From assembly GCF_900112595.1 (NCBI RefSeq), contig NZ_FOMI01000002.1, positions 388,690 to 452,689 of the forward strand: DNA of 64,000 nucleotides. The letters are read 5' to 3'. The stretch comes from Algibacter pectinivorans. Lineage in GTDB: Bacteria > Bacteroidota > Bacteroidia > Flavobacteriales > Flavobacteriaceae. This document shows, piece by piece, positions 1 to 9,365 of this stretch. The notes beneath the pieces were generated by a model. That model was given only the letters and a program-made list of their open reading frames with translations. It was not told the DNA's origin and made no database searches. Within the stretch, counting starts at the first letter, position 1; each line of letters starts with the position of its first letter. The translations under genes were made by a program, and so were the position numbers.

Positions 1-2265
1 AAAACTGCAAAACCTGAAATATCAAATGCCATTGATGCTTTATTACCTGAAATAGAATTGAGATATAAAACGAATAAAATAAATGTTTTTCATGTTAAGT
101 TTTTAAGAGCTTTTTATAGAAATATAACGCCGCTTTCGGTTTTAAATGCCATAAATACTGAGTTAACGGCTTTAAAGGAGGAGCAGAATAAAATGCTAAT
201 CTCGGAGTTTAATGCTATTATTAGCAAAGAGATTGCGGGACAACCTACACCGTTTATTTACGAACGCTTAGGCGAAAAGTTTAAGTATTATTTTATTGAT
301 GAGTTTCAGGATACCTCGGTTATGCAATGGGAAAATTTAAAACCCTTGTTAGATAACTCGCTTTCTGGTATAAACGGTAGTACCATGTTAGTTGGTGATG
401 CTAAACAGGCCATTTACCGATGGCGTGGTGGTAAGGCGGAGCAATTTATGGACTTGTTTAATTTAAAGGACAAGCCTTTTCAAATAAACCAAGTTGTTAA
501 ACATTTAGAAGCTAATTACAGAAGCTTTAAAGCTGTAGTAAATTTTAATAATGGGTTTTTTAAATTTTTGGCAAGCAGCTTTTTTAATGAGGTAGATCAT
601 CAAGAGCTTTACCAAAATTCTTCACAGCATATAACCAGTGAAAATGAAGGGTTTGTTAAATTGTCTTTTTTAGACCTAGAAGCAGATGATCAAAGAGATG
701 AACTGTTTCCTGAAGCGGTTTTAAAAACCATAAATTCATGTTTAGAGAATGGGTTTAAATTGGAAGATATTTGCATTTTAGTAAGAAAGAAAAAAGAAGG
801 TGTTATGATTGCCGATTATTTGAGTCAGCACAAAATATCTATAATTTCTTCTGAAACGTTATTGATTAATAATTCCCCCGAAGTTGTTTTTATAAATAAC
901 GTTTTAGCGCTTTTAGTGCAGCCAGAAAACAACGATATTAAAATTCAAATTTTAAACCATTTAACCGCACTTTTTAATATTGAAGAAAAGCACGATTTTT
1001 TCACTGCACATATTGGTATGCCAACCGATGAGTTGTTTAAAAGCCTGGAGACTTATAATGTGTTTATAGATGCTAACATGTTATTACAACGTCCGCTTTA
1101 CGATGTAGCCGAAACGATTGTAAGAGCTTTTGGTTTGGTTAAAACATCCAACGCTTATATTCAGTTTTATTTGGACGTTGTTTTAGATTTTTCAATGAAA
1201 AAAGGCTCTGATGTTTCGGGGTTTTTAGATTATTTTGAAAAGAAAAAGGATAATTTAAGTATTATATCTCCCGAAGGTCAAGATGCGGTGCAGATTATGA
1301 CTATTCATAAATCCAAAGGTTTAGAGTTTCCTGTGGTTATTTTCCCTTATGCCGATTTGGATATGTACCGAGAGTTAGAACCCAAAGAATGGTTTAGTTT
1401 AGATAAGGAAAAGTATAATGGTTTTTCTAGCACACTTTTAAATTATAATAAAGATTTCGAGCATTTTGGAGAAGAAGGTCTACGAATTTTTAATAAGCAT
1501 CAATCCGAACAAGAGTTGGATAGTATAAATGTGCTGTATGTGGCTTTAACGCGACCTGTAGAGCAGTTACATATTATATCTTCTAAAGATATTTCGGCCA
1601 AAGGCGAGGTTAGCAATAAAAAGTATTCCGGATTATTAATTAGTTATTTGCAACATTTGGGCTTGTGGCAAGATTCGGAACTTGAATACAGCTTTGGCAA
1701 GCCTGAAAAGACATTGGAACCTGTTGAACGTAAAAAAGAAACATTTACCCAAGAGTCTTTTATATCAACAGCTAAAGAAGACCATAATATAAATGTCGTT
1801 ACAAAGTCTGGTTTATTATGGGATACTAACCAGCAGGAAGCCATCGAGAAAGGAAATTTGATCCATAACCTTATGGCGAAAATTGAAACTGTAGATGATG
1901 TAAATGCAGTTCTGCAAGACTTTGTAAAGGATTCTGCAATACAAAAAGAACAAATTAAGCTACTTAAGGATACTGTTTTACAGATAATTAATCACCCAAA
2001 ACTAAAAACATATTATACAAAAAGTAATACCATATATAATGAGCGCGATATTATTACTAAAGATGGCATTATTATAAGACCAGACAGGGTTATTGTAAAT
2101 TCTGAAAATGAAGCAGTAATTATAGATTATAAAACGGGTTCTGAAGATATAAAATATGCGCAGCAGTTACAATCCTATCAAGATGTGCTAGAAGAAATGG
2201 GTATTCGAGTTAAAAAGAAAGTTCTTGTATATGTAAATGATACTATATTAGTTAAGGAGTTGTAG
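1..2265 (+). CDS. addA: AddA-like UvrD-family helicase-nuclease, 3' part only
   Basis: The frame is open from base 1, so the gene starts left of the window; the TTG at 58 is an internal leucine codon. The visible 754 residues carry superfamily-1 helicase motifs: II (DEFQDT, about residue 100), III (GDAKQAIYRWRGG, about 132), IV (EANYRS), V (TIHKSKGLEF, about 435) and VI (LYVALTRP, about 513). The C-terminus has a RecB-type PD-(D/E)XK nuclease with GNLIHNLM (about 618) and IIDYKTG (about 707). The Walker A region lies outside the window. The family resects double-strand breaks together with AddB, which is encoded at 4197-6953. Family assignment is secure; the choice of AddA over RecB rests on the AddB-like neighbour. 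Confidence 0.9.
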   Translation, partial: KTAKPEISNAIDALLPEIELRYKTNKINVFHVKFLRAFYRNITPLSVLNAINTELTALKEEQNKMLISEFNAIISKEIAGQPTPFIYERLGEKFKYYFIDEFQDTSVMQWENLKPLLDNSLSGINGSTMLVGDAKQAIYRWRGGKAEQFMDLFNLKDKPFQINQVVKHLEANYRSFKAVVNFNNGFFKFLASSFFNEVDHQELYQNSSQHITSENEGFVKLSFLDLEADDQRDELFPEAVLKTINSCLENGFKLEDICILVRKKKEGVMIADYLSQHKISIISSETLLINNSPEVVFINNVLALLVQPENNDIKIQILNHLTALFNIEEKHDFFTAHIGMPTDELFKSLETYNVFIDANMLLQRPLYDVAETIVRAFGLVKTSNAYIQFYLDVVLDFSMKKGSDVSGFLDYFEKKKDNLSIISPEGQDAVQIMTIHKSKGLEFPVVIFPYADLDMYRELEPKEWFSLDKEKYNGFSSTLLNYNKDFEHFGEEGLRIFNKHQSEQELDSINVLYVALTRPVEQLHIISSKDISAKGEVSNKKYSGLLISYLQHLGLWQDSELEYSFGKPEKTLEPVERKKETFTQESFISTAKEDHNINVVTKSGLLWDTNQQEAIEKGNLIHNLMAKIETVDDVNAVLQDFVKDSAIQKEQIKLLKDTVLQIINHPKLKTYYTKSNTIYNERDIITKDGIIIRPDRVIVNSENEAVIIDYKTGSEDIKYAQQLQSYQDVLEEMGIRVKKKVLVYVNDTILVKEL

Positions 2266-2278
2266 TTGTGTAACTTAC

Positions 2279-2316
2279 AAAACAATCCGGTTTTTAAAGA
2301 AAACCTGTTGTTTAAA
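2279..2316 (+). terminator. possible terminator after the AddA gene
   Basis: AAACAA and GGTTTT arms are mirrored by AAAACC and TTGTTT around an AAAG-type loop, with a small internal loop (TCC against CA), followed by a short AT-rich tract. It lies just after the stop at 2265. There is no long U-tract, so the call is weak. Confidence 0.35.
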
Positions 2317-2660
2317 AATTTTATTAATATATAAGGACTAAGCAAAATGCTATGCTTGTGCACAAAATTAAAATGTTTTGATATTTTAGATCACGAATTA
2401 GCTGGTTTATGTCGTTTAAGGGCTTTAATTTATTGTTTATATGCGTTTTATTTAGGTGGGCTTTGTTGTAGGAATCTTTTTTTTAGGGTAAATTTAGTGC
2501 AGCTTGAAATGTACTGTAACTCATGGTAGCCCTCGTAAAACAAGACTTACATAAGATGTTGTAGGTGTTAGTTAGTGTAGATGAAGTACCTAAAGTTATC
2601 TAAATTCATTATGAACTATCGACGAACTACTTGTTTATCCTATTTTTTTATATATTTGTC
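2317..2660. other. intergenic stretch without a supported gene
   Basis: About 340 bases between the possible terminator and the ompA promoter. The only open frame (2347-2529) is cysteine-rich and looks random. I see no RNA, repeat or protein remnant here; its right end leads into the promoter at 2661. Confidence 0.5.
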
Positions 2661-2691
2661 TTTGTTAATAACATTTAACAACTTACTTTTG
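2661..2691 (+). promoter_or_regulatory. Bacteroidota sigma-A-type promoter of ompA
   Basis: TTTG at 2661-2664 (-33 box) and TACTTTTG at 2684-2691 (matches TAnnTTTG) are separated by 19 bp, the spacing usual for this phylum. The predicted start of transcription is near 2697, giving a leader of about 30 nt before the ATG at 2727. Confidence 0.8.
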
Positions 2692-2726
2692 CAGTAAATT
2701 TAACACTTAAAATTAAACTTTTGAAT

Positions 2727-4118
2727 ATGAAAAATCTTAGCAGATTATTGTTCGCTATGTTGCTTGTACTTGGTTATAGCAACGTTAATGCGCAAGACCA
2801 AAACAACCCATGGCAAATTTCTATAGGGGTAAACGCAGTTGATTTCTATCCTACTGGAGAAGGAGCACTTTCTAAAGGCGGTTTCGCTAGTGAGTCTTTT
2901 GGAGAAGAATTTGCAAATGCAACAGATCACTGGAACGTTTTACCTTCTTTATCAACGATCTCTGTATCAAAATATTTAAGTGATGGTTTTTCTTTTGGAA
3001 TTACTGGTTCTTTAAATAAAATTGAAAAATATGGTGATATTAGTGTAAATCCTGATGTAACCAATGAGGTTTCAGATTTTTCTTACTATGGTGTAGATGG
3101 TACAATTAAATACAATTTTATTGAAGGTACGACTTTAGATCCTTTTGTTGGTCTAGGTGGTGGTTACACTTGGGTTGATGAAATTGGAGCTGGTACTTTA
3201 AATGGAACTTTAGGTTTAAACGTATGGTTTAACGAAAACATAGGTTTAACTGTTCAAACATCTTACAAACATGCTTTTGAAGATTACTTAGATACACACT
3301 TCCAACATTCTGCTGGTATCTCTATCAAATTTGGTGGAACTGATACTGACGGAGATGGCATATACGACAAGGATGATGCTTGTCCAGAGGTTGCTGGTTT
3401 AGAAGCTTTCAACGGGTGTCCTGATACTGATGGTGATGGAATCGAAGACAGTAAAGATGATTGTCCTAACGAAGCTGGTTTAGCTGAGCTTAACGGATGT
3501 CCTGATACTGACGGTGATGGTATTGCTGATAACAAAGATAACTGTCCTACAGTTGCTGGTTTAAAAGCATTAAACGGTTGTCCTGATGCTGATGGTGACG
3601 GTGTAACTGATGCTGATGATAAATGTCCTAACGAAGCTGGTCCTTCTGCAAACAAAGGATGTCCTTGGGCTGATAAAGACGGTGACGGTGTACTAGATAA
3701 AGATGATAAGTGTCCAGAAGTTAAAGGTACTGTTGCAAACAACGGTTGTCCAGAAGTAACTCAAGCTGTTCAAGCAACACTTAACGCTTACGCTAAAACA
3801 ATCTTATTTGATACAGGTAAATCAACAATTAAAGCACAATCTGCTGCTGTATTATCTGATATTATTGCTATCCTTAAAGAATACCCAACTGCTAAATTTA
3901 CAGTTGAAGGTCATACTGATAGCGTTGGTAGCGATACTTTAAACCAGAGATTATCTGATTCTAGAGCTAATTCTGTAAAAGAATATTTAGTAGAGAACGG
4001 TATTGATGCTTTCAGATTATCTGCACTTGGATATGGAGAGTCTAGACCAATCGATTCTAACAAAACTAGAGCTGGTAGAGCAAACAACAGACGTGTAGAA
4101 ATTAATTTAGCTAAATAA
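2727..4118 (+). CDS. OmpA-family outer membrane protein with TSP type-3 repeats
   Basis: Major outer-membrane protein of 463 residues. A signal peptide (MKNLSRLLF... to NVNAQ, about residues 1-23) is followed by a beta-barrel region (about 25-203). Next come five calcium-binding thrombospondin type-3 repeats of the DTDGDGI...CP type (about 205-342) and an OmpA peptidoglycan-binding domain (about 355-463, with [10 protein letters not shown] and GHTDSVG). I chose the ATG at 2727 because the longer frame begins with a TTG two codons upstream. A strong promoter and a perfect terminator bracket the gene, so it is probably a highly expressed single-gene unit although it lies between addA and addB. 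It should anchor the outer membrane to the cell wall. Confidence 0.92.
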   Translation: MKNLSRLLFAMLLVLGYSNVNAQDQNNPWQISIGVNAVDFYPTGEGALSKGGFASESFGEEFANATDHWNVLPSLSTISVSKYLSDGFSFGITGSLNKIEKYGDISVNPDVTNEVSDFSYYGVDGTIKYNFIEGTTLDPFVGLGGGYTWVDEIGAGTLNGTLGLNVWFNENIGLTVQTSYKHAFEDYLDTHFQHSAGISIKFGGTDTDGDGIYDKDDACPEVAGLEAFNGCPDTDGDGIEDSKDDCPNEAGLAELNGCPDTDGDGIADNKDNCPTVAGLKALNGCPDADGDGVTDADDKCPNEAGPSANKGCPWADKDGDGVLDKDDKCPEVKGTVANNGCPEVTQAVQATLNAYAKTILFDTGKSTIKAQSAAVLSDIIAILKEYPTAKFTVEGHTDSVGSDTLNQRLSDSRANSVKEYLVENGIDAFRLSALGYGESRPIDSNKTRAGRANNRRVEINLAK

Positions 4119-4153
4119 GAATAGCTAGTTAAATTTTAAACAAATAAGTTTAC

Positions 4154-4185
4154 AAAAAACGCTTCGGATATCCGAAGCGTTTTTT
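4154..4185 (+). terminator. Rho-independent terminator of ompA
   Basis: A perfect 20-bp palindrome (CGCTTCGGAT and its complement, 4160-4179) is flanked by A6 and T6. It ends only 11 bp before the ATG of the next gene. Confidence 0.9.
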
Positions 4186-4196
4186 ATTTTTATACA

Positions 4197-6953
4197 ATGA
4201 CAACTTTCATTCACGATGTTTTAAAAGATTTACAAAACGATAATCAGAATATTTCTGAATTGACTTTTGTTTTACCCAGTAAAAGAGCAGGACTCTTTTT
4301 AAAGCATCAGCTTGCTGAGGTTGTAGAGCAAACCATTTTTGCGCCCGAGATATTAAGTATAGAAGAGTTTGTTGAAGATTTAGCACAGATAAAATCAACC
4401 TCTAATACAGAGCTTCTTTTCGAGTTTTATTCCATTTACATCCAATTAACAAAAAAAGAACAAGCAGATTCTTTTGAGTCTTTTTCAAATTGGGGACAAA
4501 TTTTACTTCAAGATTTTAACGAAATAGACCGCTATCTTATTCCTCAAGAAAAAATATTCAATTATTTAAGTAGTATCCAAGATTTAAATCATTGGTCGTT
4601 AGAGGAACCTCAAACCGATTTTATTAGAAATTATTTAGCCTTTTGGAAAAAACTTTATGGTTATTACAATGCGTTTTCAAAGCACTTACTAAACAAAAAA
4701 ATAGGCTATCAAGGTTTAATATATCGAAAGGCGGTTAATAATCTAGAAAGCTATATTAAGAACAACGCTAAAAGGAAGCACGTTTTTTTGGGCTTTAATG
4801 CGTTAAACACATCCGAGGAAACCATAATTCAAGAGTTATTAAAAAATAAGCTAGCAAGCATTTATTGGGATGTAGATCGTGTTTTTATGGATAATAAAAA
4901 ACATGATGCCGGCCTATTTACAAGGCAACACAAAAATAATTGGCCCTTTTTTAAGCAAAATCCGTTTAATTGGATTGCCGAAAATTACTCTAAGGAAAAA
5001 AATATTTCTGTATTTGGTGTTCCTAAAAATATAGGGCAAGCGAAACATATTGGCAGTATTTTAGAATCCTTACAAAAAACCAACGGTTCGTTAAAAAATA
5101 CGGCTGTTGTACTAGGCGATGAAAACTTGTTAATACCTGTGCTTAATTCATTGCCATTAAGCATTGATGCTTTAAATGTTACTATGGGATTTCCATTAAA
5201 GTCAATTCCCTTAACCTCCCTTTTTGAAGTTCTTTTTCAATCGCATAAAACCAATTCAAGTTTATTTTATTTTAAAGATGTTGTTAAAATAATATCTCAT
5301 CAATTTATAAGGCCATTATTTTTTATTGATGGTGTAGACAATGCAGCTTTAATAATTCAAACTATCGATAAAAATAACCTAGTATACTTAAACAAGGAAC
5401 GTTTATATAAAATTGCTAAATCGTGCGATACTACCATAGATTTACTATTTTCTAATTGGGATAACGCTATTTCATTTGCGCTAGAAAATATATTTAAATT
5501 AATACTTGCTATAAAGGCTAATCTGGATAAGGAGAAAGCATCTAATTTATTACAATTGGAATATGTTTTCCGTTTTAACGAATTATTTACCGAGCTTAAG
5601 CGATTAAATGAGGAGCATCAGCATATTAAAGATATTGCTACATTATTTAGTGTTTATAAAGAGCTGTTAAGTACCGAAACGCTAGATTTTCAAGGCGAAC
5701 CATTACAAGGTTTACAAATTATGGGCATGCTAGAATCTCGTGTTTTAGATTTTGAAACCGTAATTATAGCCTCAGTAAACGAAGGTATTTTACCCGCAGG
5801 AAAAAGCAATAACTCCTTTATTCCTTTTGATGTTAAACTAGAAAATAAGTTACCCACATTTAAAGAAAAGGACGCTGTGTACACCTATCACTTTTATAAG
5901 CTTTTACAACGCGCTAAAAATATTTATATTACTTATAACACCGAGGCCGATGTGCTAACTGGAGGAGAAAAAAGTAGGTTTATTACGCAACTAGAGTTAG
6001 AGGGTATACATAAAATTAATAGTAAAATAATAACACCTCAAGTTCCGCAAATTGAAAAGGAATTAAACGTGGTAAAAAAGAATAGTGATTTACAACAGAA
6101 ATTAATAGAAGTCGCTAAAAGCGGATTTTCACCTTCATCGTTAACCAATTATATTAGAAACCCTATCGATTTTTATTATCAGAAAGTGTTAAAAATTAGA
6201 GAGCATAACGATGTTGAAGAAACGGTTGCTGCAAATACATTGGGAACGGTTGTTCATAATACCCTGGAGGATTTTTATAAACCTTTTGTTGGTAAATTTT
6301 TGACTATTGAAGCGGTTAAAAAATTAAAACTCGGTATAGAAAAAAGAGTCACTTATCATTTTAAAAATGAATATAAGGAAGGCGATATAACAAAAGGTAA
6401 AAACCTTATTATCTATGAGATTGCTAAGCGCTATGTAAATAACTTTTTAGATCTTGAAATAAAAGCATTAAAGGCTGGAGATCAAATAAAGATTATAGCT
6501 ATTGAGGCCGATAACGATATTGAAATTAAAATCCCAGAGCTTAATTATCCTGTTAGATTAAAAGGTAAGGTTGATAGGGTAGACGAGTGCAACGGTATTA
6601 TTAGAATTATTGATTATAAAACGGGTAAAGTAGAGCAAAATCAAGTGGAAATTGCTTATTGGGAAGATCTTACAACAGATTATAAAAAATACAGTAAGAG
6701 TTTTCAAGTGCTTACTTATGCTTATATGATGAATCAATCTGGAGCAATTAATTTACCTATTGAAGCTGGAATTATATCATTTAAAAATTTGAATAAAGGA
6801 TTTTTAAAATTTGCTAAAAAAGAAAGTGTTTCTAGTAGAAGTAAAGATGCTTTAATTACCATTGATACTTTAGCTTGTTTTGAAGCGGAACTTAAAAACC
6901 TAATAATTGAAATTTGTAATCCTGAGATAGATTTTACCGAAAAAGAAGTATAA
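4197..6953 (+). CDS. AddB-like PD-(D/E)XK nuclease / inactivated helicase
   Basis: A 918-residue protein. The N-terminus (FVLPSKRAGLFL, about residues 23-34) resembles the degenerate Walker A region of AddB. The middle (LQGLQIMGMLESRVLDFETV, about 500-520, then VNEGILP) matches the UvrD-C-like part. The C-terminal RecB-type nuclease has VVHNTLEDF (about 683) and IIDYKTGK (about 804). I see no obvious four-cysteine iron-sulphur cluster of the Firmicutes AddB type. It is the likely partner of the AddA-like protein at 1-2265 in end resection and recombination. The ATG at 4197 follows the ompA terminator closely, and no clear own promoter is visible. Confidence 0.85.
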   Translation: MTTFIHDVLKDLQNDNQNISELTFVLPSKRAGLFLKHQLAEVVEQTIFAPEILSIEEFVEDLAQIKSTSNTELLFEFYSIYIQLTKKEQADSFESFSNWGQILLQDFNEIDRYLIPQEKIFNYLSSIQDLNHWSLEEPQTDFIRNYLAFWKKLYGYYNAFSKHLLNKKIGYQGLIYRKAVNNLESYIKNNAKRKHVFLGFNALNTSEETIIQELLKNKLASIYWDVDRVFMDNKKHDAGLFTRQHKNNWPFFKQNPFNWIAENYSKEKNISVFGVPKNIGQAKHIGSILESLQKTNGSLKNTAVVLGDENLLIPVLNSLPLSIDALNVTMGFPLKSIPLTSLFEVLFQSHKTNSSLFYFKDVVKIISHQFIRPLFFIDGVDNAALIIQTIDKNNLVYLNKERLYKIAKSCDTTIDLLFSNWDNAISFALENIFKLILAIKANLDKEKASNLLQLEYVFRFNELFTELKRLNEEHQHIKDIATLFSVYKELLSTETLDFQGEPLQGLQIMGMLESRVLDFETVIIASVNEGILPAGKSNNSFIPFDVKLENKLPTFKEKDAVYTYHFYKLLQRAKNIYITYNTEADVLTGGEKSRFITQLELEGIHKINSKIITPQVPQIEKELNVVKKNSDLQQKLIEVAKSGFSPSSLTNYIRNPIDFYYQKVLKIREHNDVEETVAANTLGTVVHNTLEDFYKPFVGKFLTIEAVKKLKLGIEKRVTYHFKNEYKEGDITKGKNLIIYEIAKRYVNNFLDLEIKALKAGDQIKIIAIEADNDIEIKIPELNYPVRLKGKVDRVDECNGIIRIIDYKTGKVEQNQVEIAYWEDLTTDYKKYSKSFQVLTYAYMMNQSGAINLPIEAGIISFKNLNKGFLKFAKKESVSSRSKDALITIDTLACFEAELKNLIIEICNPEIDFTEKEV

Positions 6954-6955
6954 AA

Positions 6956-7798
6956 ATGATTATAACAAAGAATAGTATTATTCCTGGAAAGCACAATAAA
7001 CCTATCCTTACCGATGTTTTTTATAACCAAGACCATGCGCAAAAACCTGTGGTTATATTTTGCCATGGCTATAAAGGTTTTAAAGATTGGGGCTGTTGGG
7101 ACTTAATGGCAAAAGCGTTTGCAAAGGCAGGTTTCTTTTTTATAAAATTTAACTTTTCGTATAACGGTGGAACGGTAGAGCAACCTATAGATTTTCCCGA
7201 TTTAGAAGCCTTTGGGAATAATAACTACACCAAAGAGTTAGATGATCTAGAATCGGTTATCGATTGGATTAGTAAGCATACCAAATGTCAAGCAGAAATT
7301 AATACCAACAATATTAATTTGGTAGGACACAGTAGAGCTGGAGGTATTGTAACTATAAAGGCCGAAGAAGACAATCGAATTAATAAGGTAATAAGTCTTG
7401 CTGGTGTTTGCGATTTCGGAAAAAGGACAGCTACCATTGGGAATTTAGAAGAGTGGAAAAGAGATGGTGTTAAATACGTATTAAACGGTCGTACCAAACA
7501 ACAAATGCCTCACTTCTATCAGTTTTATGAAAATTTTGTAGCCAACGAAGAGCGATTAACAATTAAACGGGCGGTTTCCAATTTAAAAATACCGTATTTA
7601 ATTATTCATGGCGATGCCGATACAAGTGTTTTAATTGACGAGGCTTATCATCTTAAAAAATGGAATTCTAACAACCTTTTAAAAGTAATTGAAGGCGCTA
7701 ATCATGTTTTTGGAGGTTCACATCCTTGGCCAAAAGATACTTTGCCAAAGGCGTTAAAAGAAGCGTTAATAATAAGTATTCAGTTTTTAAATAATTAA
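6956..7798 (+). CDS. alpha/beta hydrolase (dienelactone hydrolase/S9-like)
   Basis: A cytoplasmic 280-residue hydrolase starting 2 nt after the AddB stop, so probably cotranscribed with it. The fold motifs are CHGYKGFKDWG (about residues 35-45, oxyanion region), nucleophile elbow GHSRAGG (about 124-130), acid HGDAD (about 218-222) and catalytic histidine in GANHVFGG (about 249-256). Together they give a complete Ser-Asp-His triad. No signal peptide is visible. The substrate cannot be told. It is the last chromosomal gene before the integrated element. Confidence 0.85.
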   Translation: MIITKNSIIPGKHNKPILTDVFYNQDHAQKPVVIFCHGYKGFKDWGCWDLMAKAFAKAGFFFIKFNFSYNGGTVEQPIDFPDLEAFGNNNYTKELDDLESVIDWISKHTKCQAEINTNNINLVGHSRAGGIVTIKAEEDNRINKVISLAGVCDFGKRTATIGNLEEWKRDGVKYVLNGRTKQQMPHFYQFYENFVANEERLTIKRAVSNLKIPYLIIHGDADTSVLIDEAYHLKKWNSNNLLKVIEGANHVFGGSHPWPKDTLPKALKEALIISIQFLNN

Positions 7799-7813
7799 AA
7801 CTAACGCTTTATG

Positions 7814-7859
7814 GTGGAGAAGATCGGATTCGAACCGACGACCTCTTGACTGCCAGTCA
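7814..7859 (-). repeat. attL: displaced 3' part of tRNA-Ala
   Basis: This repeats 14362-14407 from the anticodon loop to the 3' end of tRNA-Ala. It differs only at 7825 (C against G) and 7837 (G against C), which pair with each other in the T stem. There is no D arm or 5' acceptor strand, so it is not a working tRNA. Confidence 0.9.
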
Positions 7860-7971
7860 TGAATTTGCTTATATGTTATATATATGTTTGTTGTTTAACA
7901 AGCTTAAAAATAGTTGTTTGGTGTAAATATAGTGCTTTTTGTTAATATCTGTTATTTGTTTATTAATATTA

Positions 7972-8006
7972 TTTGTGGGCAAATCGTGGGCAAATGGTTA
8001 TATTTG
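7972..8006 (+). promoter_or_regulatory. integrase promoter overlapping arm-type repeats
   Basis: TATATTTG at 7999-8006 fits the -7 box exactly. A TTTG at 7972-7975 lies 23 bp upstream, longer than the usual 19. The spacer is filled by the two GTGGGCAAA repeats, so a protein bound there would cover the promoter. The integrase ATG is at 8023. Confidence 0.6.
7974..7995 (+). repeat. left pair of 11-bp repeats (candidate integrase arm sites)
   Basis: GTGGGCAAATC is followed directly by GTGGGCAAATG, phased by 11 bp (one helical turn), about 115 bp inside attL. The same paired pattern in the same orientation occurs at 14294-14315 near attR, which suggests binding sites for integrase or excisionase. 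Confidence 0.65.
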
Positions 8007-8022
8007 TTTTAAATAAAAGGCA

Positions 8023-9300
8023 ATGATTTACAGAATATCAATAGTATTAGATCGTAGAGGAAAGACCAGTGATGAATATAAAGACGAAAAATGCCCTGTT
8101 AAATTAAGGGTGTTTAGTAAAGCATTTAAAAAAGATAAGCGATACAGTTTAGGTGTTCATTTGACAAATGATGAGTTTAAAAAAATTTGGGTAAACGCTG
8201 AAAACAAAAGTTTAAGAGGTGCAAATAAGGAGATGCGTTTAAAACTTCAAGAATTTGAAACAAGAGCAAATAAAGTTGCTAAGGAAATGAGTGTTTTTGA
8301 TTTCGCTAAATTTGAAACTAAATATTTTCGTAAATCTACCGACCAAAAGAATGTTAAGTATCATTTTGATTTAGTTATTCAGAAGAATTTAAAAAATGAT
8401 AAAATCGGAACGGCCGAAAGCTACAAATACACGTTAAAATCATTAACGCAATTTATTGACAAAGACAATACAAAAGAGGATGCAAGTAAAATTGATAAAC
8501 TAACTTTTACAACTATTACGGCTGACTGGTTAAAAGAATATCAAAATTTTATGATCTCTAAAGGCAAAAGCTTTACAACCGTTGGAATTTACACAAGGAC
8601 TTTAAAGGCTGTTTTTAACAACGCTATTAGAGCAAATGACTTAAACAGAGAATATTACCCTTTTGGATTAACAAAAGATAATAAATACAAGATACCACGA
8701 AGTAAGAAAGTAAAAAAGGCGTTAAATTCTGCTCAGTTAAAAACGCTGTTTGATACTGAGGTTACAAATGATAACGAACAACAAGCCAAAGATTTTTGGT
8801 TTTTTAGTTATGCTAGCAACGGAATGAATTTAAAAGATATTGCGCTTTTAAAATATTCAGATATTAAAGAAGATTATTTCACTTATTACAGAGCTAAAAC
8901 CTTTGATAAAACAGCCGAAAAAACAGAAATTAAAATCTACTTAACAGACTTTACAAAAAGCATTATTTCAAAGTATGGTAGTGAGTTAAAAACTGGTTTT
9001 GTGTTTAACATCATATCTAAAGAAGATACACCTGAAACACAGTACAAGAAAATTAAAAACTTCACTCGATTAATTAACGACCATATTAAAAGAATAGCAA
9101 AAGCAAACGATTTACCGAACGATATTTCTACTTATTGGGCTAGACATTCATTTGCCACTAATTCAGTCCGTAAAGGTGCTAGTATGGAGTTTATAAGCGA
9201 GGCATTAAATCACAGTGATCTAAGTGTTACAAAAAATTATTTTGCAGGTTTTGAAGATGAGGCAAAAAAAGATTTCGCAAACAGTTTACTCGATTTTTAA
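8023..9300 (+). CDS. tyrosine recombinase / phage integrase family protein
   Basis: A 425-residue integrase, the enzyme that should insert the element at the tRNA. It has an N-terminal arm-binding domain (about 1-100), a core-binding SAM-like domain (about 105-215) and a C-terminal catalytic domain (about 235-425). The ending RHSFATNSVRKG...LNHSDLSVTKNYF supplies the second arginine and the nucleophilic tyrosine (about residue 407). The first catalytic arginine is replaced in SNGMNLKDI, and the first histidine of the HxxR box is a tyrosine (TYWARH). Both are common in the IntDOT-like integrases of Bacteroidota. The gene lies beside attL and is transcribed into the element. Confidence 0.92.
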   Translation: MIYRISIVLDRRGKTSDEYKDEKCPVKLRVFSKAFKKDKRYSLGVHLTNDEFKKIWVNAENKSLRGANKEMRLKLQEFETRANKVAKEMSVFDFAKFETKYFRKSTDQKNVKYHFDLVIQKNLKNDKIGTAESYKYTLKSLTQFIDKDNTKEDASKIDKLTFTTITADWLKEYQNFMISKGKSFTTVGIYTRTLKAVFNNAIRANDLNREYYPFGLTKDNKYKIPRSKKVKKALNSAQLKTLFDTEVTNDNEQQAKDFWFFSYASNGMNLKDIALLKYSDIKEDYFTYYRAKTFDKTAEKTEIKIYLTDFTKSIISKYGSELKTGFVFNIISKEDTPETQYKKIKNFTRLINDHIKRIAKANDLPNDISTYWARHSFATNSVRKGASMEFISEALNHSDLSVTKNYFAGFEDEAKKDFANSLLDF

Positions 9301-9365
9301 CTAAAAAAAAGGTTTTTAAAAAGCATCATTTTTTGCATTTTTTGCACACAATAGAATTTTACATT

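Noticed and set aside
58-60. TTG as a start codon of the first gene
   Set aside because: The reading frame is open from base 1 with helicase-like sequence, so the gene is cut by the window edge.
2347-2529. 60-residue cysteine-rich open frame on the plus strand
   Set aside because: No promoter, no domain, and a composition typical of translated non-coding AT-rich DNA.
3284-3742. 152-residue open frame on the minus strand
   Set aside because: It is the shadow of the TSP type-3 repeats of the OmpA gene; the Ser/Pro repeats mirror DGDG codons.
7814-7859. A second tRNA-Ala gene
   Set aside because: Only the 3' part is present, without D arm or 5' acceptor strand; it is an att fragment.
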